Below are positions 38,001 to 52,145 of a stretch of DNA of 64,000 bases, piece by piece. The stretch covers positions 423,216-487,215 of the forward strand of contig NZ_JACHJO010000003.1 in assembly GCF_014203695.1 (NCBI RefSeq). The letters run 5' to 3'. Position numbers and translations under genes: made by a program. The stretch's first letter is position 1. Every line of letters begins with the position of its first letter. This stretch comes from Nocardiopsis algeriensis (GTDB lineage Bacteria > Actinomycetota > Actinomycetes > Streptosporangiales > Streptosporangiaceae). The notes beneath the pieces are model-generated. The model saw only the letters and a program-made list of their open reading frames with translations. It was not told where the DNA came from and did no database searches.

Positions 38001-40486
38001 TGCGCGTCCCCCTTTCCTGGCTGCGGGAGTACGTCGACCTGCCTGCCGGCACCACCGCACGCGACCTGGCCTCGCGGCTGACGCTGGCGGGCCTGGAGGT
38101 CGAGACCGTCGACGAGCTCGGTGCCGACCTGACCGGCCCGATCGTCTACGGCCGCGTGCTCGAGATCGAGGAGCTCACCGGTTTCAAGAAGCCCATCCGC
38201 TACTGCAAGGTGGACGTCGGGCAGGCCAACGGCACGGGCGAGCCCCAGAACATCGTCTGCGGAGCCCGCAACTTCTCCGAGGGCGACCTCGTCGTGGTGT
38301 CCCTGCCCGGCGCGGAGCTGCCCGGCGGCTTCCGCATCGGCTCCCGCAAGACCTACGGCAAGATGTCCGAGGGCATGATCTGCTCGGCCAGTGAGCTGGG
38401 CCTGTGGGACGACCACAGCGGCATCATCGTGCTGCCCGAGGGCTTCGGCGAGGTCGGCGAGGACGCCATCGGCCCGCTGGGCCTGCGCGAGGACGTGCTC
38501 GACATCGCCGTCACACCCGACCGCGGTTACGCCCTGTCGATCCGCGGCGTGGCCCGCGACACCGCCGCCCTGTACGGAACGGCCTTCCGCGACCCCGCGG
38601 ACGTCGAGGTGGCGGCGCCCGCCGGCGAGGGCCACCCGGCCGAGACCGACCCGGAGCTGTGCGGCCGCTACGTCCTGCGCGGCGCCACCGGGTTCGACCC
38701 CGACGCGCCCAGTCCGCTGTGGATGAAGCGGCGCCTGCACCAGTGCGGCGTGCGTTCCGTCTCCCTGGCCGTCGACGTCACCAACTACGTGATGCTCGAG
38801 CTCGGCCAGCCGCTGCACGCCTGGGACCGCACCGCCCTCCAGGGCGCCCTGAGCGTGCGCGCGGCCGCGCCGGGGGAGAAGCTGGAGACCCTGGACCACG
38901 TCCAGCGCTCCCTGGACCCGGACGACATCGTCATCGCCGACGACAGCGGCCCGGTCAACATCGCCGGCGTCATGGGCGGCGCCACCACGGAGATCTCCCT
39001 GACCACCACCGAGGTCCTCGTCGAGGCCGCCCACTTCGACGCGATGCACATCGCCCGCGCGTCGCGCCGCCACCAGCTGTCGTCGGAGTCCTCCCGCCGC
39101 TTCGAGCGCGGTGTCGACTCCGCCGTCCAGCTGGCCGCCGCCACCCGGGCGGTCGAGCTCCTCGCGGAGCTGGGCGGTGCCTCCGTGGAGCCCGGCTACA
39201 CCCATGTCGTCCACCCCGCCGAGCGCACGGAGATCGTCGTCGAGGAGTCCCACGCGGGCTCCGTCGCCGGCGTCGACTACCCCGAGGGCACCGCGCGCAC
39301 GTGGCTGGAGGCGATCGGCTGCGAGGTTGAGGCCGAGGGCACCGCCCTGCGCGTCACCCCGCCCACCTGGCGCCCCGACCTGACCGACCCCAACGACCTC
39401 GCCGAGGAGGTCATCCGGTTCGAGGGTTACGAGAACATCCCCTCGATCCGGCCGCGGGCCTCGGGCCGCGGACTGACCGCGGGCCAGCGCCTGCGCCGCG
39501 CCGTCGGCCGCGCCCTGGCCGCCGCCGGACACAACGAGGTGCTGTCCTACCCCTTCGTGGGCGAGCGCGACCTCGACGGCCTCCAGCTGGCGGCCGGTGA
39601 CGCGCGCCGGAACTCGCTGCGCCTCGCCAACCCCCTGAGGGACGAGGAGCCGCTGCTGCGCACCACACTGCTGCCGGGCCTGTTCAAGGCACTGGCCCGC
39701 AACGTGGGCCGGGGCTTCTCCGACGTGTCCCTGTTCGAGACGGGTCTGGTCTACCGGCCCAGGCCGGGTGGCGGGCGAGCCCCGCTGCTCCCGGTCGACC
39801 GCGGCCCCTCCGCCGAGGAGCTGGCGCGCATCGACGCCGCCCTGCCCGAGCAGCCGCGCCATGTGGCCGCGGTGCTGGCCGGGGGCTTCGAACGCGCCGG
39901 CTGGTGGGGGCCGGGCCGCGAGGCCACCTGGGCCGACGCGGTCCAGGCCGCCCGCGAGGTCGCCCTCACCGCGGGTGTGGAGCTGGAGGTGGAGGCCGAC
40001 GCGCACGCCCCCTGGCACCCCGGCCGCTGCGCCGCGCTGTACGCGCGCGTCGACGGAGAGCGCGTGCTCGTGGGCCACGCGGGTGAGTTGCACCCGCGCA
40101 CGGTCAAGGCCTTCGGGCTGCCCGAGCGCTCCGCGGCGATGGAGGTCGACCTGGATCGGATCGAGCGGGCGCGCACCCCGGCGACCGCGCCCGAGGTGTC
40201 CACCTATCCGGTGGCCACCCAGGACGTCGCCCTGGTCGTGGACGCCTCCGTGCCGGTCGGTGAGATCAGCGCCGCCCTGGCCGAGGGCGCGGGCGAACTC
40301 CTGGAGAGCGTCCGCCTGTTCGACGTCTACACCGGTGACCAGGTGGGCGAGGGCCGCAAGTCGGTGGCCTTCACACTGCGCTTCCGCGCCGGGGACCGCA
40401 CCCTGACCGCGGAGGAGGCGGGCGCCGCCCGCGACGCCGCCGTCGCCGCGGCGGCCGAACGCACGGGCGCGTCCATGCGCGCCTGA
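38000..40486 (+). CDS. pheT: Phenylalanyl-tRNA synthetase beta subunit
   Basis: The structural and editing partner of PheS, 828 residues. Domain order is normal: N-terminal [18 protein letters not shown], the tRNA-binding OB-fold at about 40-150, the B3/B4 editing domain at about 210-390 with [20 protein letters not shown], the B5 domain, the inactive catalytic-like core, and the C-terminal FDX-ACB domain ending [19 protein letters not shown]. It starts within the pheS stop codon, so the two are translationally coupled in a 1:1 ratio. A terminator hairpin follows. Confidence 0.97.
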   Translation: MRVPLSWLREYVDLPAGTTARDLASRLTLAGLEVETVDELGADLTGPIVYGRVLEIEELTGFKKPIRYCKVDVGQANGTGEPQNIVCGARNFSEGDLVVVSLPGAELPGGFRIGSRKTYGKMSEGMICSASELGLWDDHSGIIVLPEGFGEVGEDAIGPLGLREDVLDIAVTPDRGYALSIRGVARDTAALYGTAFRDPADVEVAAPAGEGHPAETDPELCGRYVLRGATGFDPDAPSPLWMKRRLHQCGVRSVSLAVDVTNYVMLELGQPLHAWDRTALQGALSVRAAAPGEKLETLDHVQRSLDPDDIVIADDSGPVNIAGVMGGATTEISLTTTEVLVEAAHFDAMHIARASRRHQLSSESSRRFERGVDSAVQLAAATRAVELLAELGGASVEPGYTHVVHPAERTEIVVEESHAGSVAGVDYPEGTARTWLEAIGCEVEAEGTALRVTPPTWRPDLTDPNDLAEEVIRFEGYENIPSIRPRASGRGLTAGQRLRRAVGRALAAAGHNEVLSYPFVGERDLDGLQLAAGDARRNSLRLANPLRDEEPLLRTTLLPGLFKALARNVGRGFSDVSLFETGLVYRPRPGGGRAPLLPVDRGPSAEELARIDAALPEQPRHVAAVLAGGFERAGWWGPGREATWADAVQAAREVALTAGVELEVEADAHAPWHPGRCAALYARVDGERVLVGHAGELHPRTVKAFGLPERSAAMEVDLDRIERARTPATAPEVSTYPVATQDVALVVDASVPVGEISAALAEGAGELLESVRLFDVYTGDQVGEGRKSVAFTLRFRAGDRTLTAEEAGAARDAAVAAAAERTGASMRA

Positions 40487-40495
40487 CCGCCCCGC

Positions 40496-40527
40496 GGGCC
40501 GGCCGTCCCTCCGGGGGCGGCCGGCCC
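40496..40527 (+). terminator. Hairpin terminator after pheT
   Basis: A 10-bp perfect stem (40496-40505 with 40518-40527) begins nine bases after the pheT stop. Confidence 0.7.
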
Positions 40528-40580
40528 TTGCGTTTCGGGGCCGGGAAGCGGCCCCTCCGACACGAAAGCTCCGTTCGGAA

Positions 40581-40730
40581 GGCTGCGGAAAAGATTTTTT
40601 TCAGCCGTGTTCTTCCTGCGTATCAGGTGTTTTGAAGCCTGCGGGCCCGGGTAGCGCGCATGACGTTCGTGTTTCCGGGGATGAAAAATCGTTTTGTCTC
40701 TTGCTGTGAGGCGGGGGTCACACCTAGCCT
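40581..40730 (+). promoter_or_regulatory. AT-rich promoter region of the aminotransferase gene
   Basis: TTGCTG (40701-40706) and TAGCCT (40725-40730) with an 18-base spacer form a fair promoter. The inverted repeat TGTGA (40705-40709) / TCACA (40718-40722) lies inside the spacer, where a repressor would block polymerase. Upstream, GGCTG (40581-40585) and CAGCC (40602-40606) flank an A/T block. The 339-base gap is markedly AT-rich for this genome and holds no gene I can support. Confidence 0.5.
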
Positions 40731-40825
40731 GCAAGGACCTGCTCCTACGGGCGCCCGGACGCAGGTCGACACAGCCTTTTTGCTGCTGCGCACACGCGCA
40801 CGTCTCACGGCTCGGAGGTCGCCCT

Positions 40826-42130
40826 ATGACCGAAACGGTTGTCTCGTCAGTACCTGCCGCCCGCCGGACCGGGGAACCCGGTCGGCTCTGGCACACCTTC
40901 TGCGACATGAACACGGTCAGCAGGGGTCCCGAATTCGTGGTGGCCCGCGCCGAGGGCGTGTGGCTGTGGGACTCCTCCGGGGACCGCTACCTGGACGGCA
41001 CCGCAAGCCTCTGGTACTGCAACGCCGGCCACGGACGGCGGGAGATCGCCGACGCGGTCCACCGGCAGATGACCCTGCTGGACTCCTACACGGTGTACGG
41101 GGACTTCGCCAACCTCCCCGCCCTGGAACTCAGCGAGCGGCTGGCCGCGCACGCTCCTGTCGCGGACCCGAGGGTGATCCTCACCTGCGGGGGAGGGGAG
41201 TCCATCGACACCGCGGCCAAACTGGCCCGGCGCTACTGGGCCGTGACGGGGAAGCCGGAGAAGACCCATCTGATCAGCCGGACCGGGGGCTACCACGGCC
41301 TGCACGGCATCGGCACGAGCATCTCGGGTATGGAGAGGTTCCGTGCGGGGTACGGCCGGCTGCTCGAGGACACCTCGGTGGTCCCGCACGACTCGGCCGC
41401 GGCCCTGGAGGCGGAGATCCTCCGGGTGGGCCCCGAGAACGTGGCCGCCTTCTTCGCCGAACCGGTGGTCGGTGCGGGCGGTGTGTACCTGCCCGGGCCC
41501 GACTACTTCACCGAGGTGGCCCGCATCTGCGACAGGTACGGCGTGCTGTTCGTCGTCGACAGCGTCATCTGCGGATTCGCCCGGATGGGGAACTGGTTCG
41601 GGATCGAACGGTTCGGGGTGACCCCGGACATGGTGGTCTTCGCCAAGGGCGTCTCCAGCGGCTATGTGCCGCTGGGCGGTGTCGTGGTCAGCGGCCGGAT
41701 CGCCGACCCGTTCTGGAACCGGGAGGGGAACCCGTTCATGCACGGGACCACCTACGCCGGGCACCCCAGCGCATGCGCGGCGGCCATGGCCAACCTCGAC
41801 ATCCTGGAACGCGAGGACCTCTTCACCGTGGCGCTGGAGGTCGAGCGCCACCTGGACGGGGCGCTGCGCACCCTGGCCGGCCACCCGCTGGTGGCGGAGG
41901 TGCGTTCGGGCCTCGGCGTGATGGGGGCGGTGGAGCTCACCGAGGAGGCCCTGACCGAACGGGGAATCACCACGGCCGACGTGTTCGCCGAGGCGCGTTC
42001 CCGGGGCGTCGTGCTGCGGCCGGTCCCGAGGGCGCTGCTGGTGTCGCCGCCGCTGATCATCACCTGGGAGCAGATCGACCACCTGGTCTCCACGCTGGCG
42101 GCCTCGCTCGACGCGGTGTCGAGTCGCTGA
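40826..42130 (+). CDS. Class III PLP-dependent aminotransferase
   Basis: A 434-residue fold-type I aminotransferase of the omega/diamine group. Visible motifs are LWYCNAGHGRREIADAV at the substrate side, GGYHGLHGIGTS for the PLP ring, the Asp contact in VLFVVDSVICGF (the usual D-E-V is D-S-V here), and the Schiff-base lysine in VVFAKGVSSGYVPLGGV. Relatives act on putrescine, GABA, beta-alanine, taurine or related amines. The substrate cannot be told from sequence alone, but the FAD amine oxidoreductase two genes downstream supports amine catabolism. ATG 40826 has CGGAGG eight bases upstream. Confidence 0.85.
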   Translation: MTETVVSSVPAARRTGEPGRLWHTFCDMNTVSRGPEFVVARAEGVWLWDSSGDRYLDGTASLWYCNAGHGRREIADAVHRQMTLLDSYTVYGDFANLPALELSERLAAHAPVADPRVILTCGGGESIDTAAKLARRYWAVTGKPEKTHLISRTGGYHGLHGIGTSISGMERFRAGYGRLLEDTSVVPHDSAAALEAEILRVGPENVAAFFAEPVVGAGGVYLPGPDYFTEVARICDRYGVLFVVDSVICGFARMGNWFGIERFGVTPDMVVFAKGVSSGYVPLGGVVVSGRIADPFWNREGNPFMHGTTYAGHPSACAAAMANLDILEREDLFTVALEVERHLDGALRTLAGHPLVAEVRSGLGVMGAVELTEEALTERGITTADVFAEARSRGVVLRPVPRALLVSPPLIITWEQIDHLVSTLAASLDAVSSR

Positions 42131-42224
42131 CGGGTCCGCCGGTTCCGCCGCTCCGGCGGCGGAACCGGCGCGGCCCCGTGTCCATCCGAGGCGGTCGAGG
42201 ACTGCCGGAACAAAAGACCGTCGG

Positions 42225-42300
42225 GTAATGTTTACCGGGAAGATACTTCTTATGGGTGAGATGCGCGAAGCTGCTCGCCCGGAACCCGACGGGGACGGAC
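42225..42300 (+). promoter_or_regulatory. AT-rich patch upstream of the MarR gene
   Basis: GGGTAATGTTTACCGGG and GAAGATACTTCTTATGG (about 42216-42255) are imperfect palindromes in an AT-rich island just before the regulator. MarR proteins often bind such sites near their own start, so autoregulation is possible. Read by eye only. Confidence 0.3.
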
Positions 42301-42780
42301 ATGACCGCGCAGGAGACCGAGCACACCGACAGCACTCTGAACGACGACGACCTCATCACCGCCTGGGGCCTGCTCCACGAGGCGATGAACAACGTGCAGC
42401 CCAGGCTGCTCAACGGGATCACCCCCGGGGGCAAGGACATGGCGGGGCCCTGGTTCGAGGTGCTCATCCGACTCCAGCGCACGCCGGGCCACCGACTGCC
42501 GATGAGCCGCCTGGCCAAGGAGGTCAGCCTGAGCACCGGCGGGTTCACCAAGCTCGCCGACCGGTTGGAGCGCGAAGAGTACCTCGTACGCGAGAACTGC
42601 GCTTCCGACCGCCGCGTCGTCTACGCCTCCCTCACGCCCAAGGGTGTGGAGTTCATCGACCGGGCCCGGGTCAAGCACGTCCAGCGGCTGCGGGAGCACG
42701 TCCTGGCGCCCCTGGGGCCGGAGGGGGTCCGGCAGCTGGCCGAGATCGCCCGAACCCTCCGTGACAGCGCGGTCTGCTGA
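42301..42780 (+). CDS. MarR-family transcriptional regulator
   Basis: A 159-residue winged-helix repressor. The recognition region is MSRLAKEVSLSTGGFTKLAD and the wing RLEREEYLVRENCASDRRVV followed by YASLTPKG, the usual MarR layout. Long N- and C-terminal helices form the dimer. ATG 42301 has GGGGACGG upstream; an in-frame ATG at 42256 would add 15 residues. It stands between an aminotransferase and an FAD oxidoreductase gene on the same strand and probably controls one or both; its ligand may be their substrate. Confidence 0.88.
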   Translation: MTAQETEHTDSTLNDDDLITAWGLLHEAMNNVQPRLLNGITPGGKDMAGPWFEVLIRLQRTPGHRLPMSRLAKEVSLSTGGFTKLADRLEREEYLVRENCASDRRVVYASLTPKGVEFIDRARVKHVQRLREHVLAPLGPEGVRQLAEIARTLRDSAVC

Positions 42781-42800
42781 GGAACTTCCCTTTCAACACC

Positions 42801-42885
42801 CCGTGTAGTCGAAAAGCCCCTGTTGGCAGACCGTAATCGTACGAAAGTGCGGAAAAAGACCTACCACTGTCCCTCTCCGTGTAGT
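42801..42885 (+). promoter_or_regulatory. Direct repeats upstream of the FAD oxidoreductase gene
   Basis: CCGTGTAGT occurs at 42801-42809 and again at 42877-42885, 76 bases apart. TCGTACGA (42837-42844) is a perfect palindrome between them. The region is 60-145 bases before the oxidoreductase start. It may contain a promoter and regulator sites. Confidence 0.35.
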
Positions 42886-42946
42886 TTGGCGAGTGTTCGG
42901 AGACCGAGCAGCACGGTCTCCCGGCGGACATGCACGGGGGGAATTG

Positions 42947-44398
42947 ATGGGACTGTTCACCACTGCCGCGCAATTGAGGCCGATCCCCCGGTCCACCCGC
43001 TTCGCCAACGGCGCGGTTTCCTTCTGGTTCCGCGAGACGGGTGTTCCTGAACGCAGGGACCCGCTGCCGGGCACGGTGGACTACGACGTGTGCATCGTCG
43101 GGGCCGGGTACACCGGGCTGTGGACGGCCTACTACCTCAAGAAGGCCCAGCCTGACCTGCGCGTGGCGGTCGTGGAGCGCGAGTTCGCCGGATACGGGGC
43201 GTCCGGGCGCAACGGAGGCTGGTTGTCGGCCGAGTTCGCCGGCTCCCGCGAGCGCTACGCGCAGTCCTACGGCAAGGCGTCCATGATCGCCCTCCAGCGC
43301 GCGATGATGGGCACCGTCGACGAGGTCGTCTCCGTGGCCGGGGCCGAGGGGATCGACGCCGACATCGTCAAGGGCGGCATGCGCCTGGTCGCGACCAACG
43401 CCGCCCAGCGCGAGCGCCTGGTCGAGGACATCGAGTACCTCCAGGAATGGGGCTACTGGCCCGACGACATCCACATGCTGGAAGAGGGCCACAAGCCGGA
43501 CATCGCCGTGGAGGGGGCCGTGGCCGCCGCCTACTCGCCGCACGCCGCCCGCGTCCAGCCCGCCAAGCTGGTCACCGGCCTGGCCCGCGTCGTCGAGGCC
43601 CTGGGCGTCGCCCTCTTCGAGGGCACCGCCGTCGAGGAGATCCGCCCCCGCCAGGGCGCCTCCCGCCCCGCGGTCGTCACCGAGCACGGCACCGTGTACG
43701 CCGACCACGTCATCCGCGCGACCGAGGGCTTCACCTCGGCGCTGCACGGCCGCCGGCGCGACTGGCAGCCGATGAGATCGTCGATGATCGCCACCGAACC
43801 GGTGCCGGCCGAGGTGTGGGACAAGATCGGCTGGGAGGGCCGAGAGGTTCTCGGCGACAGCGCCCACTCCTACGTCTACGCCCAGCGCACCGCGGACGAC
43901 CGCATCGCCATCGGCGGCCGCAGCGTGCCCCACCGCCTCGGCTCAGGGGAGGACGGGGACGGCGCCACCCAGCCCCAGAGCATCGCCGAGCTGTGGCGCG
44001 CGCTCACCCGGATGTTCCCCGACGTGGCCGACGTACCCGTCGAGCACGCCTGGTCCGGGGTCCTCGGTGTTCCCCGCGACGGGAGCCCGACCGTCCACCT
44101 CGACACCGAGACCGGTCTGGGATGGGCCGGGGGCTACATCGGCAGCGGCGTGGCCACCAGCAACCTCGCCGGCCGGACCCTGCGCGACCTGGTCCTGCGC
44201 CGAGACACCGACCTGACCCGCCTGCCCTGGGTGGGCCACCAGTCCCGCGGCTGGGAGCCCGAGCCCCTGCGCTGGGTCGGCACCCAGGTCGTCCGCGGCC
44301 TCTACCGGAGCGCCGACCGCCGCGAGTCCAAGATCCCTGAGGAGAAGGCCCGCACCTCCCGCCTCGCCGGCATCGCGGGTCGGCTCTCCGGCCGCTGA
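42947..44398 (+). CDS. FAD-dependent amine/amino-acid oxidoreductase (DadA/PuuB-like)
   Basis: A 483-residue flavoprotein of the DAO family. The dinucleotide motif [18 protein letters not shown] lies at about residues 46-63, followed by [20 protein letters not shown] with the SGRNGG flavin contact. The C-terminal part has the typical [15 protein letters not shown] and [18 protein letters not shown]. The nearest relatives by appearance are gamma-glutamylputrescine oxidase and similar secondary-amine oxidases. Together with the upstream class III aminotransferase it suggests polyamine or related amine breakdown. No gamma-glutamylputrescine synthetase or aldehyde dehydrogenase gene is nearby. 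ATG 42947 follows GGGGGGA closely. Confidence 0.87.
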   Translation: MGLFTTAAQLRPIPRSTRFANGAVSFWFRETGVPERRDPLPGTVDYDVCIVGAGYTGLWTAYYLKKAQPDLRVAVVEREFAGYGASGRNGGWLSAEFAGSRERYAQSYGKASMIALQRAMMGTVDEVVSVAGAEGIDADIVKGGMRLVATNAAQRERLVEDIEYLQEWGYWPDDIHMLEEGHKPDIAVEGAVAAAYSPHAARVQPAKLVTGLARVVEALGVALFEGTAVEEIRPRQGASRPAVVTEHGTVYADHVIRATEGFTSALHGRRRDWQPMRSSMIATEPVPAEVWDKIGWEGREVLGDSAHSYVYAQRTADDRIAIGGRSVPHRLGSGEDGDGATQPQSIAELWRALTRMFPDVADVPVEHAWSGVLGVPRDGSPTVHLDTETGLGWAGGYIGSGVATSNLAGRTLRDLVLRRDTDLTRLPWVGHQSRGWEPEPLRWVGTQVVRGLYRSADRRESKIPEEKARTSRLAGIAGRLSGR

Positions 44399-44892
44399 AC
44401 CGGCTGGGGGCCTGTCCTGAGGACCTGCGTCCGGCCTTCCCCGCAGGGCACGGGAACTCCCGAGACCTGTGCCCCCGGCCTCGAACGGAACCTGGAGCGG
44501 GCGGCCGGGCGTCTGTACACCTTCGTGTGCGATCCGGTGCCCAGGAGCCGGTGTCGCGGGTCGACCGTCGGATGCTGTGGACGGTGCGCTCCGCCGGGCA
44601 GGGGAGGCTCCCGCTTTGGGCTGCCTTCTCCGGCCGCCCTCGCAGCGGACCTCTTCCCCACGGGAGCGTGCTCTCGGACCCGCAGGAGCATGCGGACGGC
44701 CCAGCGGCGGTGCCGAAACCCAGGTCGGGGCGGTCCCGGGGAACGTGCGGTGTCGACGGACGGTCCGCCGTCCGCGATGGGTGCGGGTCACGGTCGCCTT
44801 CCGGGTGTGCCGCACATGTCCCGGGCGCGCCTCCCGAGCTGTCGTCACACACTCTCCCGGACCGCTTCCTCACGGGCCGGGCGGCGGGCGGC
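44399..44892 (+). other. Gene-free stretch upstream of the arg cluster
   Basis: About 490 bases with no gene I can support. Open frames cross it on both strands, but none has a ribosome site, conserved motif or typical codon use. Only short GC-rich inverted repeats are seen (for example GGACGG/CCGTCC near 44760-44777). It may be the remains of a lost gene or simply spacer. Confidence 0.4.
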
Positions 44893-45985
<1,093 letters not shown>

Positions 45986-46003
45986 CCACTGGAAAGGCAC
46001 ACC

Positions 46004-46786
46004 GTGAGCGTCACCGCACCGCTGGGCTTCCGAGCCGCGGGCGTCAGCGCGGGCATCGGTCCCGAAGGGGCCCTCGACGTCGCCGTCGTCGTCAACGACG
46101 GTCCCTCCCGCGCGGCCGGCGCGGTCCTCGGCAGCGGCGAGAACCAGGCCGCGCCTGCCCTGTGGACCCGCCAGGTCGTCGCCGGCGGCCGTGTCCGCGC
46201 CGCCGTCCTCAACTCCGGATGCGCCAACACCGGCACCGGCCACCTCGGCTTCCAGGACGCCCACGCCCTCGCCGAGCACACCGCCGGACGGCTCGGCGAC
46301 TCCGCCGCCGAGATCGCCCTGTGCGCGGCCGGGCCGGTCGGGGTCCGGCCTCCTCTGGAGGAGCTGCGCGGCGGCGTCACCGCCGCGATCGCCGAGCTCT
46401 CCCGCAGCGGGGGGCTGGCCGCCGCCGACGCCGTACGCACCACGGACACGGTCGCCAAGATCGCCTTCCGGCGCGGCGGGGGCTACACCCTCGGCGCCAT
46501 GGCCAAGGGGCCCGACCCCTCGCTGTCCACCGGACTGTGCGTCCTCACCACCGACGCCGACCTCACCGCCGACCAGTGCCAGGAGCTGCTGGCCGCCGCC
46601 GCTGCCGCGACCCTGGCCCCGCTGACCGGCAGCAACGACACCGTCCTGCTCATGGCCAGCGGCGCCGGCGGAACCGCTCCCCGGCCCGAGGACTTCGCCG
46701 CCCTCCTCACGGAGGTGTGCGCGGACCTGGCCGCACAGATCGACGCCGACCCCGCCACCATGCACAAGAGGGGACAGAACCCGTGA
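46004..46786 (+). CDS. argJ: Truncated ArgJ-like ornithine acetyltransferase
   Basis: ArgJ normally has about 390-400 residues and moves acetyl from N-acetylornithine to glutamate. Here only 260 codons are present. The alpha half is recognisable ([29 protein letters not shown]), but the oxyanion-hole motif TGVIG reads AGPVG (residues 109-113), and the autocleavage site ATML reads STGL with the nucleophilic Thr retained at 176. The beta chain stops after [12 protein letters not shown], losing about 130 C-terminal residues including the DPNWGR region. No frameshift explains this: argB starts inside its stop codon. It may be inactive, or active with altered chemistry. Context makes the family assignment firm. 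Confidence 0.8.
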   Translation: MSVTAPLGFRAAGVSAGIGPEGALDVAVVVNDGPSRAAGAVLGSGENQAAPALWTRQVVAGGRVRAAVLNSGCANTGTGHLGFQDAHALAEHTAGRLGDSAAEIALCAAGPVGVRPPLEELRGGVTAAIAELSRSGGLAAADAVRTTDTVAKIAFRRGGGYTLGAMAKGPDPSLSTGLCVLTTDADLTADQCQELLAAAAAATLAPLTGSNDTVLLMASGAGGTAPRPEDFAALLTEVCADLAAQIDADPATMHKRGQNP

Positions 46787-47756
46787 TCGCGCGATCCGCC
46801 CCCGGTGACCACACCGGGGCCATCGACAAGGCGGCCAACCTCATCGAGGCGCTGCCCTGGCTCTCCCGCTTCCACGGCCGCACCGTCGTGGTCAAGTACG
46901 GCGGCAACGCCATGGTCAGCGAGGAGCTCCGTGTCCGCTTCGCCGAGTCCGTCGTCTTCCTCCACTACGCCGGCCTGCGACCCGTCGTCGTCCACGGCGG
47001 CGGGCCCCAGATCAGCGCCATGCTCGACCGCTCCGGCGTGGAGTCCACCTTCACCGCCGGACTGCGTGTCACCACCGACGAGGCCATGGACATCGTCCGC
47101 ATGGTCCTCACCGGCCAGGTCAACCGCGAGATCGTCGGCCTGATCAACCGGCACGGGCCCTTCGCCGTCGGCATGTCCGGCGAGGACGCCAACCTCCTGG
47201 TGGCCGAGCGCAAGAGCGTCGAGATCGACGGGGAGAGCGTCGACATCGGACGCGTCGGCGAGGTCACCGAGGTCAACCCCGGTGCCGTGGCCGCCCTCAT
47301 CGCCGACGGCCGCATCCCCGTCGTCTCCAGCGTCGCCCGCGCCGACGACGGCGGCGTCTACAACGTCAACGCCGACACCGCGGCCTCCGCCCTGGCCGTC
47401 GCGCTCGGCGCGGGCAAGCTCATCATGCTCACCGACGTCGAGGGCCTGTTCGCCGACTACCCGGCCAACACCGAGCTCATCAGCCGACTGGACGTCGAGG
47501 AACTCGAGAAACTGCTGCCCTCCCTCGCCTCGGGGATGCTCCCCAAGATGGAGGCCTGCCTGACCGCGGTCCGGGGCGGAGTCCCCCAGGCGCACATCAT
47601 CGACGGGCGCGTCCCCCACTCCCTGCTCCTGGAGGTCTTCACCGACCAGGGTGTCGGCACCATGGTCGCCGACGAGGAGCTGGAGGCAGCCCTGCTCTCG
47701 GGGAACGGACCGCAGCCCCGGAACCACGCCCGCAACGACACCGACGGAGGCCGCAC

Positions 47757-47760
<4 letters not shown>
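46783..47760 (+). CDS. argB: Acetylglutamate kinase
   Basis: Phosphorylates N-acetylglutamate, normally the feedback-controlled second step. The 325-residue amino-acid-kinase fold shows [56 protein letters not shown] and the C-terminal [20 protein letters not shown]. The N-terminal helix needed for arginine-inhibited hexamers seems present ([15 protein letters not shown]). GTG 46783 overlaps the argJ stop, and AGGGGAC gives the ribosome site. The last 20 residues are an unconserved hydrophilic extension. argD overlaps its end by four bases. Confidence 0.96.
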
Positions 47761-51919
<4,159 letters not shown>

Positions 51920-51935
51920 ACGGACAGAGCGCCCA

Positions 51936-51977
51936 GGGCGCCCCGCGGCAGCCGCCGCGGGGCGCCCTTTCCCTTTT
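51936..51977 (+). terminator. Intrinsic terminator after argH
   Basis: A 14-bp stem (51936-51949 with 51954-51967) with a four-base loop is followed by TTTCCCTTTT. It starts 16 bases after the argH stop. Confidence 0.88.
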
Positions 51978-52145
51978 CCGCGGACGGCTGCGGATTTTCC
52001 TGATTCCCCGGCAAGCACCGATCGAGTGCGGTAGCGTCCTGAATCCGCGGGTACCACGAGTGCTCATTTCGGCGCGCACGGTGACGGGCCGCGCCGGGAG
52101 CCACCCCCGAAAGGTGTCCGCGACCAGTCCGTGGGAGGAGCACAA

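Noticed and set aside
46004..46786. argJ frameshift rather than true truncation
   Set aside because: The missing C-terminal part is not found in other frames nearby, and argB begins inside the argJ stop, leaving no room for it.
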